This document shows, piece by piece, positions 1 through 8,165 of a DNA stretch of 33,538 bases (positions are counted from its first letter, which is position 1; each line of letters starts with the position of its first letter). Source of the DNA: CBCYMI01 sp965183855 (GTDB lineage: Bacteria > Pseudomonadota > Alphaproteobacteria > Caulobacterales > Maricaulaceae); NCBI GenBank assembly GCA_965183855.1, contig CBCYMI010000034.1, positions 1 to 33,538 on the forward strand, written 5' to 3'. The position numbers and the translations under genes were made by a program. The notes below the pieces were generated by a model, which did not search any database, was not told where the DNA came from, and was given only the letters and a program-made list of their open reading frames with translations.

Positions 1-3000
1 GCCACCAGCAGATCCTGTTAATCCAATATCTGTTAATTGATCATCGCCGACAAGACCTGATGAATAGGTTGGGGTATGACTTCCCGAATATGGATTGCCA
101 TATTCAACATTGCCATTGCCAAGATTATAAACTAATACAGGACGCGTTGTTGTTTCATAAACAAACCAATTTCCTGCAGCGATTGTAGAAGGTGAATTTA
201 AAGCATAGGTTTTTCCAAATTGAACATCATCTGGTAATAAAGACTGTCTCTGATTGCCCGTTGGATTCTCTGAATATACCAACCATCTCCCATTTGGAGC
301 AGATAAAGCAGAAGCACCTGCTGAATTTAGAAAATATCTACCTGTTGATAATACTAATGCATCAATTCCGCTTCCATTAGATATAATTCCAGCATTTAAA
401 AGAATATCTCCTCCCACATTTACAAGAAAGCTAGCTGCACTTGTGGTTTCAACATAATTTGTAAAAAAATCACTGGAGATAAAGCTAATATTTCCATCAA
501 AAGAAGCTGTATAATTTAAAATAGCAGCTCCATCTGAACGTCCGTATTGATAAGATGAGAATCCTGTTGGAAGATTAGATAATGAAATATCAGGACTGCC
601 ACCACTACCAACACCCAAGGTTAGATTTGCTGTTTTTTGTCTAAAGCTGAATTGACCATTTGCATTTCCTGTTATGTTGCCAGAATTAGTATAATTATTT
701 GTCTCAATTTCTAAATGCCCATTTGGAATTTGAAGGGTTGCCCCATTGGCAATAGTGACATTCCCTGTCGCGGAAGTCGATAGGGTAATATCTCCTCCAT
801 TTTGCGCACTTAGAGTAAAATCATGATCAAACTGTATATTATTTCCAGATGCAAAGCTTATATTTCCACCTGATCCTGTCCGATTGGTTAAGATACTTCC
901 TGTAGAAGCCGTTAGGATATTTCCTGTTGTCGTTGTTAGATGAATGGAACGATCATCAGATAGGTTTAAGCTATCTCCTTTAAGATCAAGCGTGATGGTA
1001 TTATCAGCTTGAAGGACAATATTAGCCCCTTCAGACAAACGTTCAAGATAACGGGTTGTAAACACAGAATACCCATCTGAAGCCATGGCACGTTCTGCTT
1101 CTGTTGCGCCTGTTCCAGGTGTTATTAGCTCAACATTCTGTCTAGCAGATTGATATTGATCCATTAACTGACGTTCTGTGTCTGTTAATACCCGATCATA
1201 ACCAATATGCTCAAATATATGCCCTCTCCACGCTTCTAAATCATTAACATGAAGACCAATCCAAGCCCTTCTTATTGCTGTGTTTAAGGTATTTGCGGAT
1301 TTAGATTCTATCCCACTATTTTTACTTGAGAAAGTTTCCGTTCCTGTATAGCCATAACTATTAATCAGAGTTTGGTTATTAAACCATAAATCATTTGTAA
1401 ACAAATCTGCTCCACCATAACCCGCAATTACGATTTGAGATGAATTAAATCTTTTACCAAATCCAAATCCTCTTCCTGTTTGATTTCTTCCGTAAGAAAA
1501 CACCCAAGCCCAATTTGTTCCTAAAGAAGAATCTCTGCTGGCAGAGCTAATAAAATGACGCGGTCTAGCTTTGCGAGGTAATTTACGGGCATTCAGTCTC
1601 AAAAATCCTTCAACACCGCCAGTAGAGTAAATTTCAATACTTTTTTCCAAAGCATTAAAAAAAATTAAATTATTTCCAGGAGAAATTTCTCCATGATTAG
1701 CTGATACCGATTTATCATCCCATTTTTTTACAACGCCTCTATAAACAGAACTTGCGGAATAATTTTGTGTCAAGCTTTCTTGAACCATTATCGTGGTTGC
1801 GCCAAGCGCTGTAATCGTATATGTATCTGCGCCAAGCGTATCTGCAGTCGCATCACTGCCCACACCTCCTAGTCTAATTCTTTGACCAACATGCATATTG
1901 GAAGGCAAGGTTTGATTAAAGCTAATAATATTCGTACCAATCGTCCCTGTTGCGATCATGGTTGGAACCGTTGCATTTTCATAAGCCAGAGTTAATGTCG
2001 AAAAATCAGAACCATCTAACCATAAAATTAGATCAGGAGCTAAATTAATACTGCTTCCATCTGAGCTAACAAAACCTGGATCAACATTTCCATAAATGCT
2101 AATATCAGAAGGATCCAATAAATATGTTCCTTTAAGCCCATAAGGCGCATTTAAATCTGCATAGCCTTTTGCCATTAATCCCTGTTTTCCAGAGGTTTCT
2201 AAAAAACCACCACTTCCAATAAGCTCCCCACCACGAGATTGAACAAGGCCTGCAAAATAGGTTTGATCATCACTCCAGATAATGGTGCGTCCACCATCCC
2301 CTTTAGATAAAGCATTGTTTAAAATCCTCGAGTTTTTAGAAACATAAACCGATTGCGCGGCGGGAAAAGAGCCTTTTCCTAAATAATCCCCACCAATTCT
2401 AATACTTCCCCCTGCACGGTTTGGGTTGGATAGAAATTCCTGATGGCTCTTTACTCTTCCATTAATATCCATGCTTGCCGTGCCTTTTTGCGCATGAACA
2501 GAATATAAAATAGCTTCCATTGTGGAGAGAGAGCCATCTGAAAATTGAGGAGCAGAATATCCAGAAGCATCAATCACACCATGATCAAGAATACCAATCT
2601 GGTCTCCTATGATTTGCGCCTCTCCGCCTTGTTCTCCAAGATCTCGTCCTGATACATCGATAATCCCTTTATGTAAAACAAGCGTTTTTCCTTCTTTCTT
2701 ACCCTTATTCTCTGTAAGATTATCTGAAACCGCATTACTGCCTTTTGCAGATAAAATAATCTTCCCAGATGCTTCCTTGACGGTTTGAGCCTGTAAGATC
2801 CCTTCATTTAAAATCAGACTATCAACAATTTCCCGGGCTGAGGCAGCTGTTAGAGAAATAACGCCCCCATTTGCCTCTATCAATCCTGTATTGGATACGA
2901 GTTGTTTTTCAACCTGATCACTGAGTTTTAAAGAGAGCAATCCATCTCCATAAAGATCAATGGTAAATAAATCTCCTGATGCAAGCGCGACTTTCCCAAG

Positions 3001-3576
3001 ACGTGCTGTGATAATTCCTTGATTTATCACGCCAGGAGCAACAAGCCCAACGAGTCCCGCTTGTTTTACCGTAATTGCTCCATAATTTTGAATACTTGCA
3101 TTTGGTTTTCCAGGCTTGGTAAAATCAAGCCTTCCTTTCATAAAAGCAGTATCATCAATATCTGTGCTGGTCGCGATTAACCCATTTACATCTATTTTTG
3201 CATGAGGACCAAAGAACACGCCATTGGGATTAATTAAAACAAGGGTTCCATTCGCAGAAAGATTTCCCAAGATATCGGAAGGTTTTGTATCCTTAATTCG
3301 ATTTAGGGTAATTGCTTGTTGATTGGGTTGATGGAATTGCGTATGTTCATCTTTTTGAATATCAAAGGATTTCCAGTTAATAATGGCTTTTTGAGTAGAC
3401 TGATAGACATTCAGTTTTTTTCCAGCCTGTTCAATCTGAGCGGTTCCTTTAACAATCTGATCTTTAACTGGATTTGCAATTGCTTGTGTGTTTAAGATAA
3501 AAAAGCTTGTAATTCCAATCATTGAATTAGATAAAAAAGAGGTGTTTTTTAGCAGGCATTTAAGATGTCGTTTCAA
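1..3576 (-). CDS. Two-partner-secretion (filamentous haemagglutinin-like) adhesin with embedded lectin-like domain; C-terminal part outside window
   Basis: The frame is open from a TTG at 3576 to the window edge (1192 codons, no stop; I read it codon by codon over most of its length). A GAGGA ribosome site sits 7 nt before the TTG; the nearby upstream ATG hits a stop at once. Residues 1-34 form a signal peptide (basic n-region, hydrophobic core, AIA before N35). The TPS/haemagglutination activity domain follows, with the diagnostic NPNGVFFG at 116-123. Gly/Asn/Ser-rich beta-helix sequence leads to GTYLLDPSDISIYG near 483. About residues 515-815 resemble a concanavalin/LamG-type lectin fold (LWLDGSD at 517, KKWDDKS near 619, YDRVLTDTERQ from 793). 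Beta-helix sequence resumes, with a PNGRWLVYSENP motif near 1094 as in YDG-type adhesins. Such proteins are exported through the outer membrane by a TpsB porin; none is in this window. Function as a surface adhesin is inferred from the family. Confidence 0.88.
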   Translation of the reverse strand, partial: MKRHLKCLLKNTSFLSNSMIGITSFFILNTQAIANPVKDQIVKGTAQIEQAGKKLNVYQSTQKAIINWKSFDIQKDEHTQFHQPNQQAITLNRIKDTKPSDILGNLSANGTLVLINPNGVFFGPHAKIDVNGLIATSTDIDDTAFMKGRLDFTKPGKPNASIQNYGAITVKQAGLVGLVAPGVINQGIITARLGKVALASGDLFTIDLYGDGLLSLKLSDQVEKQLVSNTGLIEANGGVISLTAASAREIVDSLILNEGILQAQTVKEASGKIILSAKGSNAVSDNLTENKGKKEGKTLVLHKGIIDVSGRDLGEQGGEAQIIGDQIGILDHGVIDASGYSAPQFSDGSLSTMEAILYSVHAQKGTASMDINGRVKSHQEFLSNPNRAGGSIRIGGDYLGKGSFPAAQSVYVSKNSRILNNALSKGDGGRTIIWSDDQTYFAGLVQSRGGELIGSGGFLETSGKQGLMAKGYADLNAPYGLKGTYLLDPSDISIYGNVDPGFVSSDGSSINLAPDLILWLDGSDFSTLTLAYENATVPTMIATGTIGTNIISFNQTLPSNMHVGQRIRLGGVGSDATADTLGADTYTITALGATTIMVQESLTQNYSASSVYRGVVKKWDDKSVSANHGEISPGNNLIFFNALEKSIEIYSTGGVEGFLRLNARKLPRKARPRHFISSASRDSSLGTNWAWVFSYGRNQTGRGFGFGKRFNSSQIVIAGYGGADLFTNDLWFNNQTLINSYGYTGTETFSSKNSGIESKSANTLNTAIRRAWIGLHVNDLEAWRGHIFEHIGYDRVLTDTERQLMDQYQSARQNVELITPGTGATEAERAMASDGYSVFTTRYLERLSEGANIVLQADNTITLDLKGDSLNLSDDRSIHLTTTTGNILTASTGSILTNRTGSGGNISFASGNNIQFDHDFTLSAQNGGDITLSTSATGNVTIANGATLQIPNGHLEIETNNYTNSGNITGNANGQFSFRQKTANLTLGVGSGGSPDISLSNLPTGFSSYQYGRSDGAAILNYTASFDGNISFISSDFFTNYVETTSAASFLVNVGGDILLNAGIISNGSGIDALVLSTGRYFLNSAGASALSAPNGRWLVYSENPTGNQRQSLLPDDVQFGKTYALNSPSTIAAGNWFVYETTTRPVLVYNLGNGNVEYGNPYSGSHTPTYSSGLVGDDQLTDIGLTGSAGG

Positions 3577-3746
3577 GATGAAGTCCTCATCTTTGCAAAT
3601 TTGTTAAAATTATAAAGAAGTTTTGTTTTTATTTTTATATTTATTTATGTCATGCTTATGTCATAGATTAATTAATTTGATATTAAATCAATAGAATAAA
3701 CATAAAAAAAGTACAAAACTTTAATAAATATATTTGGATAATAGAT
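3577..3746. promoter_or_regulatory. Divergent intergenic region between the adhesin and the tyrA fusion gene
   Basis: This 170-bp very AT-rich spacer must hold the promoters of both divergent genes. I see a short direct repeat, TATGTCAT, twice around 3645-3665. No convincing -35/-10 pair can be assigned by eye in such AT-rich sequence. Confidence 0.35.
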
Positions 3747-5081
3747 ATGAATACTGTTTTTATTATAGGATTTGGAAGGTTTGGTAAGTCAATATCTGAA
3801 GTATTCTTCAATGATTTTAGAATATTAGTATATGATAAAATAGATTATAGCTCGAAAATCAACTCAGAAAAATTAGAATGGACAGATGAAGAATCTGGCA
3901 TTCAAAGTGCGGATATTATTATTTATGCTGTTCCAATATCAGAATTTAAATCAGTCTTTCTATCCCATCTTGAAATCTTTAAACAGAAAAAAACCAAAAG
4001 CCTGATTATTGATATACAATCTGTAAAAACATATTCAAAACAAATCTATGCTCAATATCTACCAGAAAATTGCGATGTATTATTAACGCATCCAATATTT
4101 GGTCCAGATAGTATTCAACTTAACGGCTATCGTGATCTTAAGATAATGATAGATCAACATAAATGTCCTAAAACAGTTTTTCTCTATTGGAAAAATTACT
4201 TTATAAATAAAGGATTTAAAGTCATTGAACTATCTTCTGAAAAACATGATGAGCTGGCAGCTTCAAGTCAGGGACTTGTCTTTCTATTATCACGAATATT
4301 AGAAGAGTTTCAGTTTAAACCTACAAAAATAGATACTTTTTGGGTAGAAAAATTACATGATAGCATTCATATGTTAACTAAGGATAGTTGGCAGCTTTTT
4401 GCCGATATCTTAACCTATAACCCCTATACAAAAAACACGCAGTCCAATTTTGAACAAGCGTTTAATAACATTAAATACAAACTATCTGATTATAAAAGAA
4501 AAGAAAAAACGCTTAGAATTGGAATTCAGGGGGATCAAGCAAGTTTTAATGAAGAAGCCGTTTTTCATTACATTAAAAAAAACCAGATTAACCATTATAA
4601 AATCAAATACTTATATACAACAGATCATGTTCTAAACGCTTTAACAGAAGGTGAAATTGACCTTGGACAATTTGCAATCCATAATTCTATAGGAGGTCTG
4701 GTGCAGGAAAGCATTCATGCAATGGGAAACCATAGATTTAAAATTATTGATGAATATTCCATCGAAATTCGTCATGCGCTTATGATCCATCCTGAGATAG
4801 ATTTTAGTCAAATTAAAAAAATTATGACCCACCCCCAAGTAATTAAACAGTGCAATCAAAATTTAAAGAAATACTATCCTGACCTGCATTTAACCAGTGG
4901 AAAAGGTAAATATATTGATCATGCCTATATTGCAAAACTCTTGTCAGAAAATAAAATAGATAAAACAATTGCCATAATTGGTAGTCATTCACTCGCAAAA
5001 CAATATGGATTAACCATTATTGCAGAAAACCTTCAAGATCTTGCGTTTAACCTTACTGGGTTTTTAATTGTAAGCAGGTAA
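3747..5081 (+). CDS. tyrA: Prephenate/arogenate dehydrogenase fused to a prephenate-dehydratase-like domain
   Basis: This 444-residue protein has two parts. Residues 1-250 are a TyrA-type dehydrogenase: dinucleotide-binding GFGRFG at 8-13, an acidic D30 after the second strand (suggesting NAD rather than NADP), the THPIFGP signature with H115, and HDELAASSQG near 168-176. The stretch LFADILTYN near 217-225 resembles cyanobacterial/plant arogenate dehydrogenases. Residues 256-444 align with the prephenate dehydratase catalytic domain: GIQGDQASFNEEA 259-271, HNSIGG 312-317, THPQ 361-364, QC 368-369, IAENLQDLAFNLTGF 425-439. The conserved TRF motif is TGF here and ENS is HNS; no ACT regulatory domain follows. 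Tyrosine synthesis (oxidative decarboxylation of prephenate or arogenate) is the likely role of the first half. The second half may be regulatory, altered or inactive. The gene stands alone. Confidence 0.83.
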   Translation: MNTVFIIGFGRFGKSISEVFFNDFRILVYDKIDYSSKINSEKLEWTDEESGIQSADIIIYAVPISEFKSVFLSHLEIFKQKKTKSLIIDIQSVKTYSKQIYAQYLPENCDVLLTHPIFGPDSIQLNGYRDLKIMIDQHKCPKTVFLYWKNYFINKGFKVIELSSEKHDELAASSQGLVFLLSRILEEFQFKPTKIDTFWVEKLHDSIHMLTKDSWQLFADILTYNPYTKNTQSNFEQAFNNIKYKLSDYKRKEKTLRIGIQGDQASFNEEAVFHYIKKNQINHYKIKYLYTTDHVLNALTEGEIDLGQFAIHNSIGGLVQESIHAMGNHRFKIIDEYSIEIRHALMIHPEIDFSQIKKIMTHPQVIKQCNQNLKKYYPDLHLTSGKGKYIDHAYIAKLLSENKIDKTIAIIGSHSLAKQYGLTIIAENLQDLAFNLTGFLIVSR

Positions 5082-5414
5082 ATATTATAAAATTCTTATT
5101 TTGAATGGATTTAAACCAGACATTTTTATCTATTTCGGTTAAATAGAGAAAACGACGCATATAAGACGCATATAATATGATTAATCCTAATCATTTAATG
5201 TCTGGTTTATACCTCAAAATTTATCAAAATATTACTTATCAGTATTTTCCCTGGATGATTAAAATTGATAATTAAAATTTTTCAAGCATCAGATATATCT
5301 TTTTTCAAAAGAAGATAAGCAAAGCCTGAACACTTGTTCTATAGAACTAAATATAGGATTACTTTAATAAAATAAGTAGTTTAAAAATCAATATATTAAA
5401 ACAATAACTTAAAA
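5082..5414. repeat. Gene-free stretch with a 13-bp inverted repeat and an 11-bp tandem duplication
   Basis: Between the tyrA fusion and tRNA-Pro. TAAACCAGACATT (5112-5124) and its exact reverse complement AATGTCTGGTTTA (5197-5209) enclose 72 nt. Inside lies GACGCATATAA twice in tandem (5154-5164, 5165-5175), followed by a small hairpin ATGATTA-ATCC-TAATCAT (5177-5194). It could be a small repeat element, or a long hairpin downstream of the gene. The rest holds nothing I recognise. Confidence 0.6.
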
Positions 5415-5491
<77 letters not shown>

Positions 5492-6012
5492 AAATTCCTG
5501 GTCAATAAAAATATATGTATCCCTACCCTTTTTTAAATTAAGAAACAAGAGCTAAATTTAAAATATACACCAAAATATGTACATAAAAATATAAAACCGT
5601 TTGGATGATTATGATACGCTTAAAATATAGATAATTCTTTAAAGCATGAAGCCATATTAAGAACGTAAATTTAAAATTAGACTTAAAAAAATATTCCAAG
5701 AATTATAAAAACACGCATAATAATCTTGACATAAAGTTTTTTAATTTCAGCTTTGAAATGATTTATTTTTATAGAGTATTTTTATGGCTTTTTCTGATTA
5801 CCTTCCTTATGCATGCTCTTTAAAGCTTAAATAAAGTCATGATGTTAGATTATTCTAATAGCTATCCTCCTTTATGTGCTTTTTAAAACTTAAACAAAAA
5901 AGTGTTATGTTAAATTATTCTGATTATCCTCTTTATTTTGTGTGGTTTCTAAAACTAATGAAAATACTTTCCAATCGCAAAACGATCAAATCGTCATTTT
6001 TTAAAACAAAGC
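5492..6012. repeat. Gene-free stretch with about 2.5 degenerate tandem copies of a 61-65 bp unit
   Basis: Three adjoining blocks, 5794-5854, 5855-5919 and a partial 5920-5956, each start with CTRATTA-like sequence. Each continues with a pyrimidine-rich TCCT segment, TATG(T)GCT..TTTAAA.CTTAAA and, in the two full units, ATGTTARATTATT. Copies differ at many bases, so the duplication is old. The rest of the interval is AT-rich with no recognised feature. Confidence 0.5.
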
Positions 6013-6306
6013 TTGGCTCAAGCAAAAACACAAGGTATTAGAGATTTCTCAAATCGGTTTTCAGTCAGAAACAATCTGGATTATATCTTGTTTGGTATGA
6101 TTTTAGACGCATTAATGATGTTAAATGATCTGATTAATGATTGGCATGAGGATGAAAAAGCTAAAACTAAAACTGAATTAAAAAGCTTGGTTTCAAACCC
6201 TGATCAATTGGCTGAACGTGTTCTTAACCTGGTTTCAGAACGGAAACATAATATCAGGGCTAATTTTGAATTTTCACTTCCTTTACCCAAAAAACGAATC
6301 CATTAG
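6013..6306 (+). CDS. Small hypothetical protein, doubtful start
   Basis: This 97-codon frame opens with TTG and has no visible ribosome-binding site. A hydrophobic segment near residues 25-40 (ILFGMILDALMMLNDLI) is followed by an acidic/lysine-rich stretch and a basic C-terminus. I recognise no family. An ATG at 5958 opens a different frame (28 codons to a TAG at 6041) just upstream. A one-base slip in the A/T runs near 5990-6006 would join that start to this frame and give a protein of about 115 residues. It may be a real short gene, a frameshifted one, or chance. Confidence 0.35.
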   Translation: MAQAKTQGIRDFSNRFSVRNNLDYILFGMILDALMMLNDLINDWHEDEKAKTKTELKSLVSNPDQLAERVLNLVSERKHNIRANFEFSLPLPKKRIH

Positions 6307-6330
6307 CAAGAAAAAAACAGACAGGCTCAA

Positions 6331-6855
6331 TTATTTAAACCAGTCATATTCAATGATATCTCCAGCTGAAATGCCTAGCTTTTGACTTAATCCCCCATTA
6401 ATCTCAAGCACAGCAGAAATTGGGCGATCTGAACGAATAAGACGATGAGATAAAGGCTGTGCGGAATGCTCAATCCTGCTAATCTTGCCAAATTCATCAA
6501 TAAAAAGAATATCAAGAGATAAAGGCGTGTTTTTCATCCATATCGTAGATAATTGCTTGGGTCTGAAGTCAAAAAGCATGCCAGACATTTTTTCCAAAGA
6601 CTGACGGTTCATCAGTCCTTTTCGACGTGTTTCATCTGTATCCGCAATTTCTACTTTAAATTCATGGCTCTTCTTGCCAGATAAAATACGAAGAATGCCT
6701 GTTTCTATCGGATTGGATTCTTTTTTTCTAAGAATATCTGAACCTTCCGAATGGGCTTTAATTGTATTTTTTACAGCAGATTCACGTTCTTGAGCATACC
6801 CAAAAACAGCAAAACTCGAAATGGAAAATAATAAAATAAATGCTTTCATGAGCAT
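6331..6855 (-). CDS. Secreted DUF192 family protein
   Basis: This 174-residue protein has an N-terminal signal peptide (MLMKAFILLFSISSFAVFGYA, likely cut near residue 21), so it is exported to the periplasm. Residues about 64-173 match DUF192: FKVEIADT, RRKGLMNRQSL, GMLFDF, STIWMKNTPLSLDILFID, SAVLEINGG and a final GDIIEYD. The biochemical role of DUF192 is unknown. A second ATG two codons in (6849) is an equally good start, and neither has a clear ribosome site. It lies 56 bp downstream of the double cold-shock gene on the same strand and is probably co-transcribed with it. Confidence 0.9.
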   Translation of the reverse strand: MLMKAFILLFSISSFAVFGYAQERESAVKNTIKAHSEGSDILRKKESNPIETGILRILSGKKSHEFKVEIADTDETRRKGLMNRQSLEKMSGMLFDFRPKQLSTIWMKNTPLSLDILFIDEFGKISRIEHSAQPLSHRLIRSDRPISAVLEINGGLSQKLGISAGDIIEYDWFK

Positions 6856-6911
6856 ATCATAAAAAAATTCTAAAAAAGGTCAACTAATAAAATCAATCTC
6901 ATTTTTAAAAA

Positions 6912-7454
6912 TTAGCCTTCCAGTTCTTTTGAATGCTCATTTTCCTTATCACGAATGTCTGCAACAACAATGCCCTTAGGTCCTCTACCACACCTAATCC
7001 ACATTTCATCCCCCGTTTCGACATCAAGATAGCCCGCTCTTCTTAAAGTTGCAGCATGTAAGAAAACATCATTGTCATATTCCCCAATATTAACAAACCC
7101 ATACCCACGTATTCGATTAAACCATTTTACTTTTGCCTGCTCAAATTCCTCACTCTCTAATATAGAACTGGTATCTTGCTCACTTTCATCTAATGATTTT
7201 GCAGTCTCTGTATCAAAATGAATAATTTTAATGGCCTGATAGCCTTTTGATCCCTTAACAGCTTCACATTTAATCGTTGTACCTTCTGGAGCATCAACAC
7301 GACCTGCACATCTTAAACAGGTAATATGTAATAAAACATCTCCAAACTCTTCACTCTCTGGCATAATGAAACCATACCCTTTAATTGGGTCAAACCATTT
7401 CACTTTACCTTCAACCATAATATTCTCAGTAGATTCATTACAAGTATTAGACAT
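6912..7454 (-). CDS. Double cold-shock-domain protein (CspA family)
   Basis: This 180-residue protein holds two cold-shock domains. CSD1 spans about 14-79, with the RNA-binding motifs KGYGFI (25-30) and VLLHI (40-44). CSD2 spans about 106-169, with RGYGFV (116-121) and VFLHA (130-134). An acidic linker (about 85-105) joins them. Tandem-CSD proteins of this length are typical of alphaproteobacteria and bind single-stranded RNA or DNA, acting as chaperones or regulators. The first RNP1 is intact; the second has Arg for Lys. The start is supported by a purine-rich GAGAGTGAG upstream. Confidence 0.93.
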   Translation of the reverse strand: MSNTCNESTENIMVEGKVKWFDPIKGYGFIMPESEEFGDVLLHITCLRCAGRVDAPEGTTIKCEAVKGSKGYQAIKIIHFDTETAKSLDESEQDTSSILESEEFEQAKVKWFNRIRGYGFVNIGEYDNDVFLHAATLRRAGYLDVETGDEMWIRCGRGPKGIVVADIRDKENEHSKELEG

Positions 7455-7729
7455 AACTCACTCTCTAAACTTAAAATATAAAATATTATCATACACAAAA
7501 TGCTATAATATATGTATATTACATGTATAAATATATTGTTTATTTATACATTCAAAATATAATACTATATTCTAAAATATTTAAACAATTAAAATATAAA
7601 TACAAACATAATTATGCTTATCAAACATTATCTTTAATACTTGGAAGAATTATAGGAAACAAGAAGAAATAAAAAAAAGACAGAATATTTTTTTACCCAC
7701 ACAAATCTGTTATAAAATTGCGCTATAAA

Positions 7730-7804
7730 TGGCAGGCCCTAGGGGAATCGAACCCCTGTTTCCAGGTTGAAAACCTGATGTCCTAACCGTTAGACGAAGG
7801 GCCC
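7730..7804 (-). tRNA. tRNA-Glu (anticodon UUC)
   Basis: Read on the minus strand, it begins GGGCCCTTCGTCTAACGGTT, typical of tRNA-Glu, and ends AGGGCCT-G-CCA with CCA encoded. The acceptor stem pairs apart from a terminal G-U. The anticodon arm TCAGG-TTTTCAA-CCTGG places UUC at the anticodon position, and the T arm CAGGG-GTTCGAT-TCCCC is canonical. Confidence 0.96.
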
Positions 7805-8165
7805 ATCACATTTATTGTGTTTTCTCTATATATCTATAAAAAAAAGAGTGCAAGATAGAATTTTAAAAAAAAGACAGAATATTGCTCATTTTTTTTAGAT
7901 CAAAAATAAATGAGTCTTTTTTTTATAAAAATGATCTATTCTTATATAAAGTTTAAAGTATAAATCTGTCTAATTAAAAAAGAAATAATCCTTAAGTCAA
8001 AATAATTCACAACCTCATCTCTCTTAAAGATATATTTTTCAGACACTTTTTAAAGCTACGCAATCAATTATACTTGATTCTATTCAATGGAGATGTGGAG
8101 ATAAAACACATATTATTCAATACTTAAAAACATGCTGTATATAAACCATTAATTCAGATAATATA
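7805..8165. other. Gene-free AT-rich spacer between recJ and tRNA-Glu
   Basis: This spacer lies downstream of recJ and upstream of tRNA-Glu on the minus strand. Apart from the terminator-like hairpin listed separately, I see no coding frame or recognised element. The tRNA promoter must lie here but cannot be picked by eye. Confidence 0.5.
7865..7924. terminator. Possible bidirectional terminator hairpin downstream of recJ
   Basis: CTCATTT (7885-7891) pairs with AAATGAG (7908-7914) and is followed directly by TCTTTTTTTT. On the other side an A8 run (7865-7872) followed by GAC gives a U-rich tail for minus-strand transcripts leaving recJ. The stem is short and AT-rich, so the call is tentative. 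Confidence 0.35.

Noticed and set aside
192..457. Two plus-strand frames of 62 and 67 codons
   Set aside because: They lie antisense to the continuous adhesin frame, which has clear family motifs; these frames show none.
2607..2807. Minus-strand frame of 66 codons
   Set aside because: Out-of-frame shadow inside the adhesin gene on the same strand.
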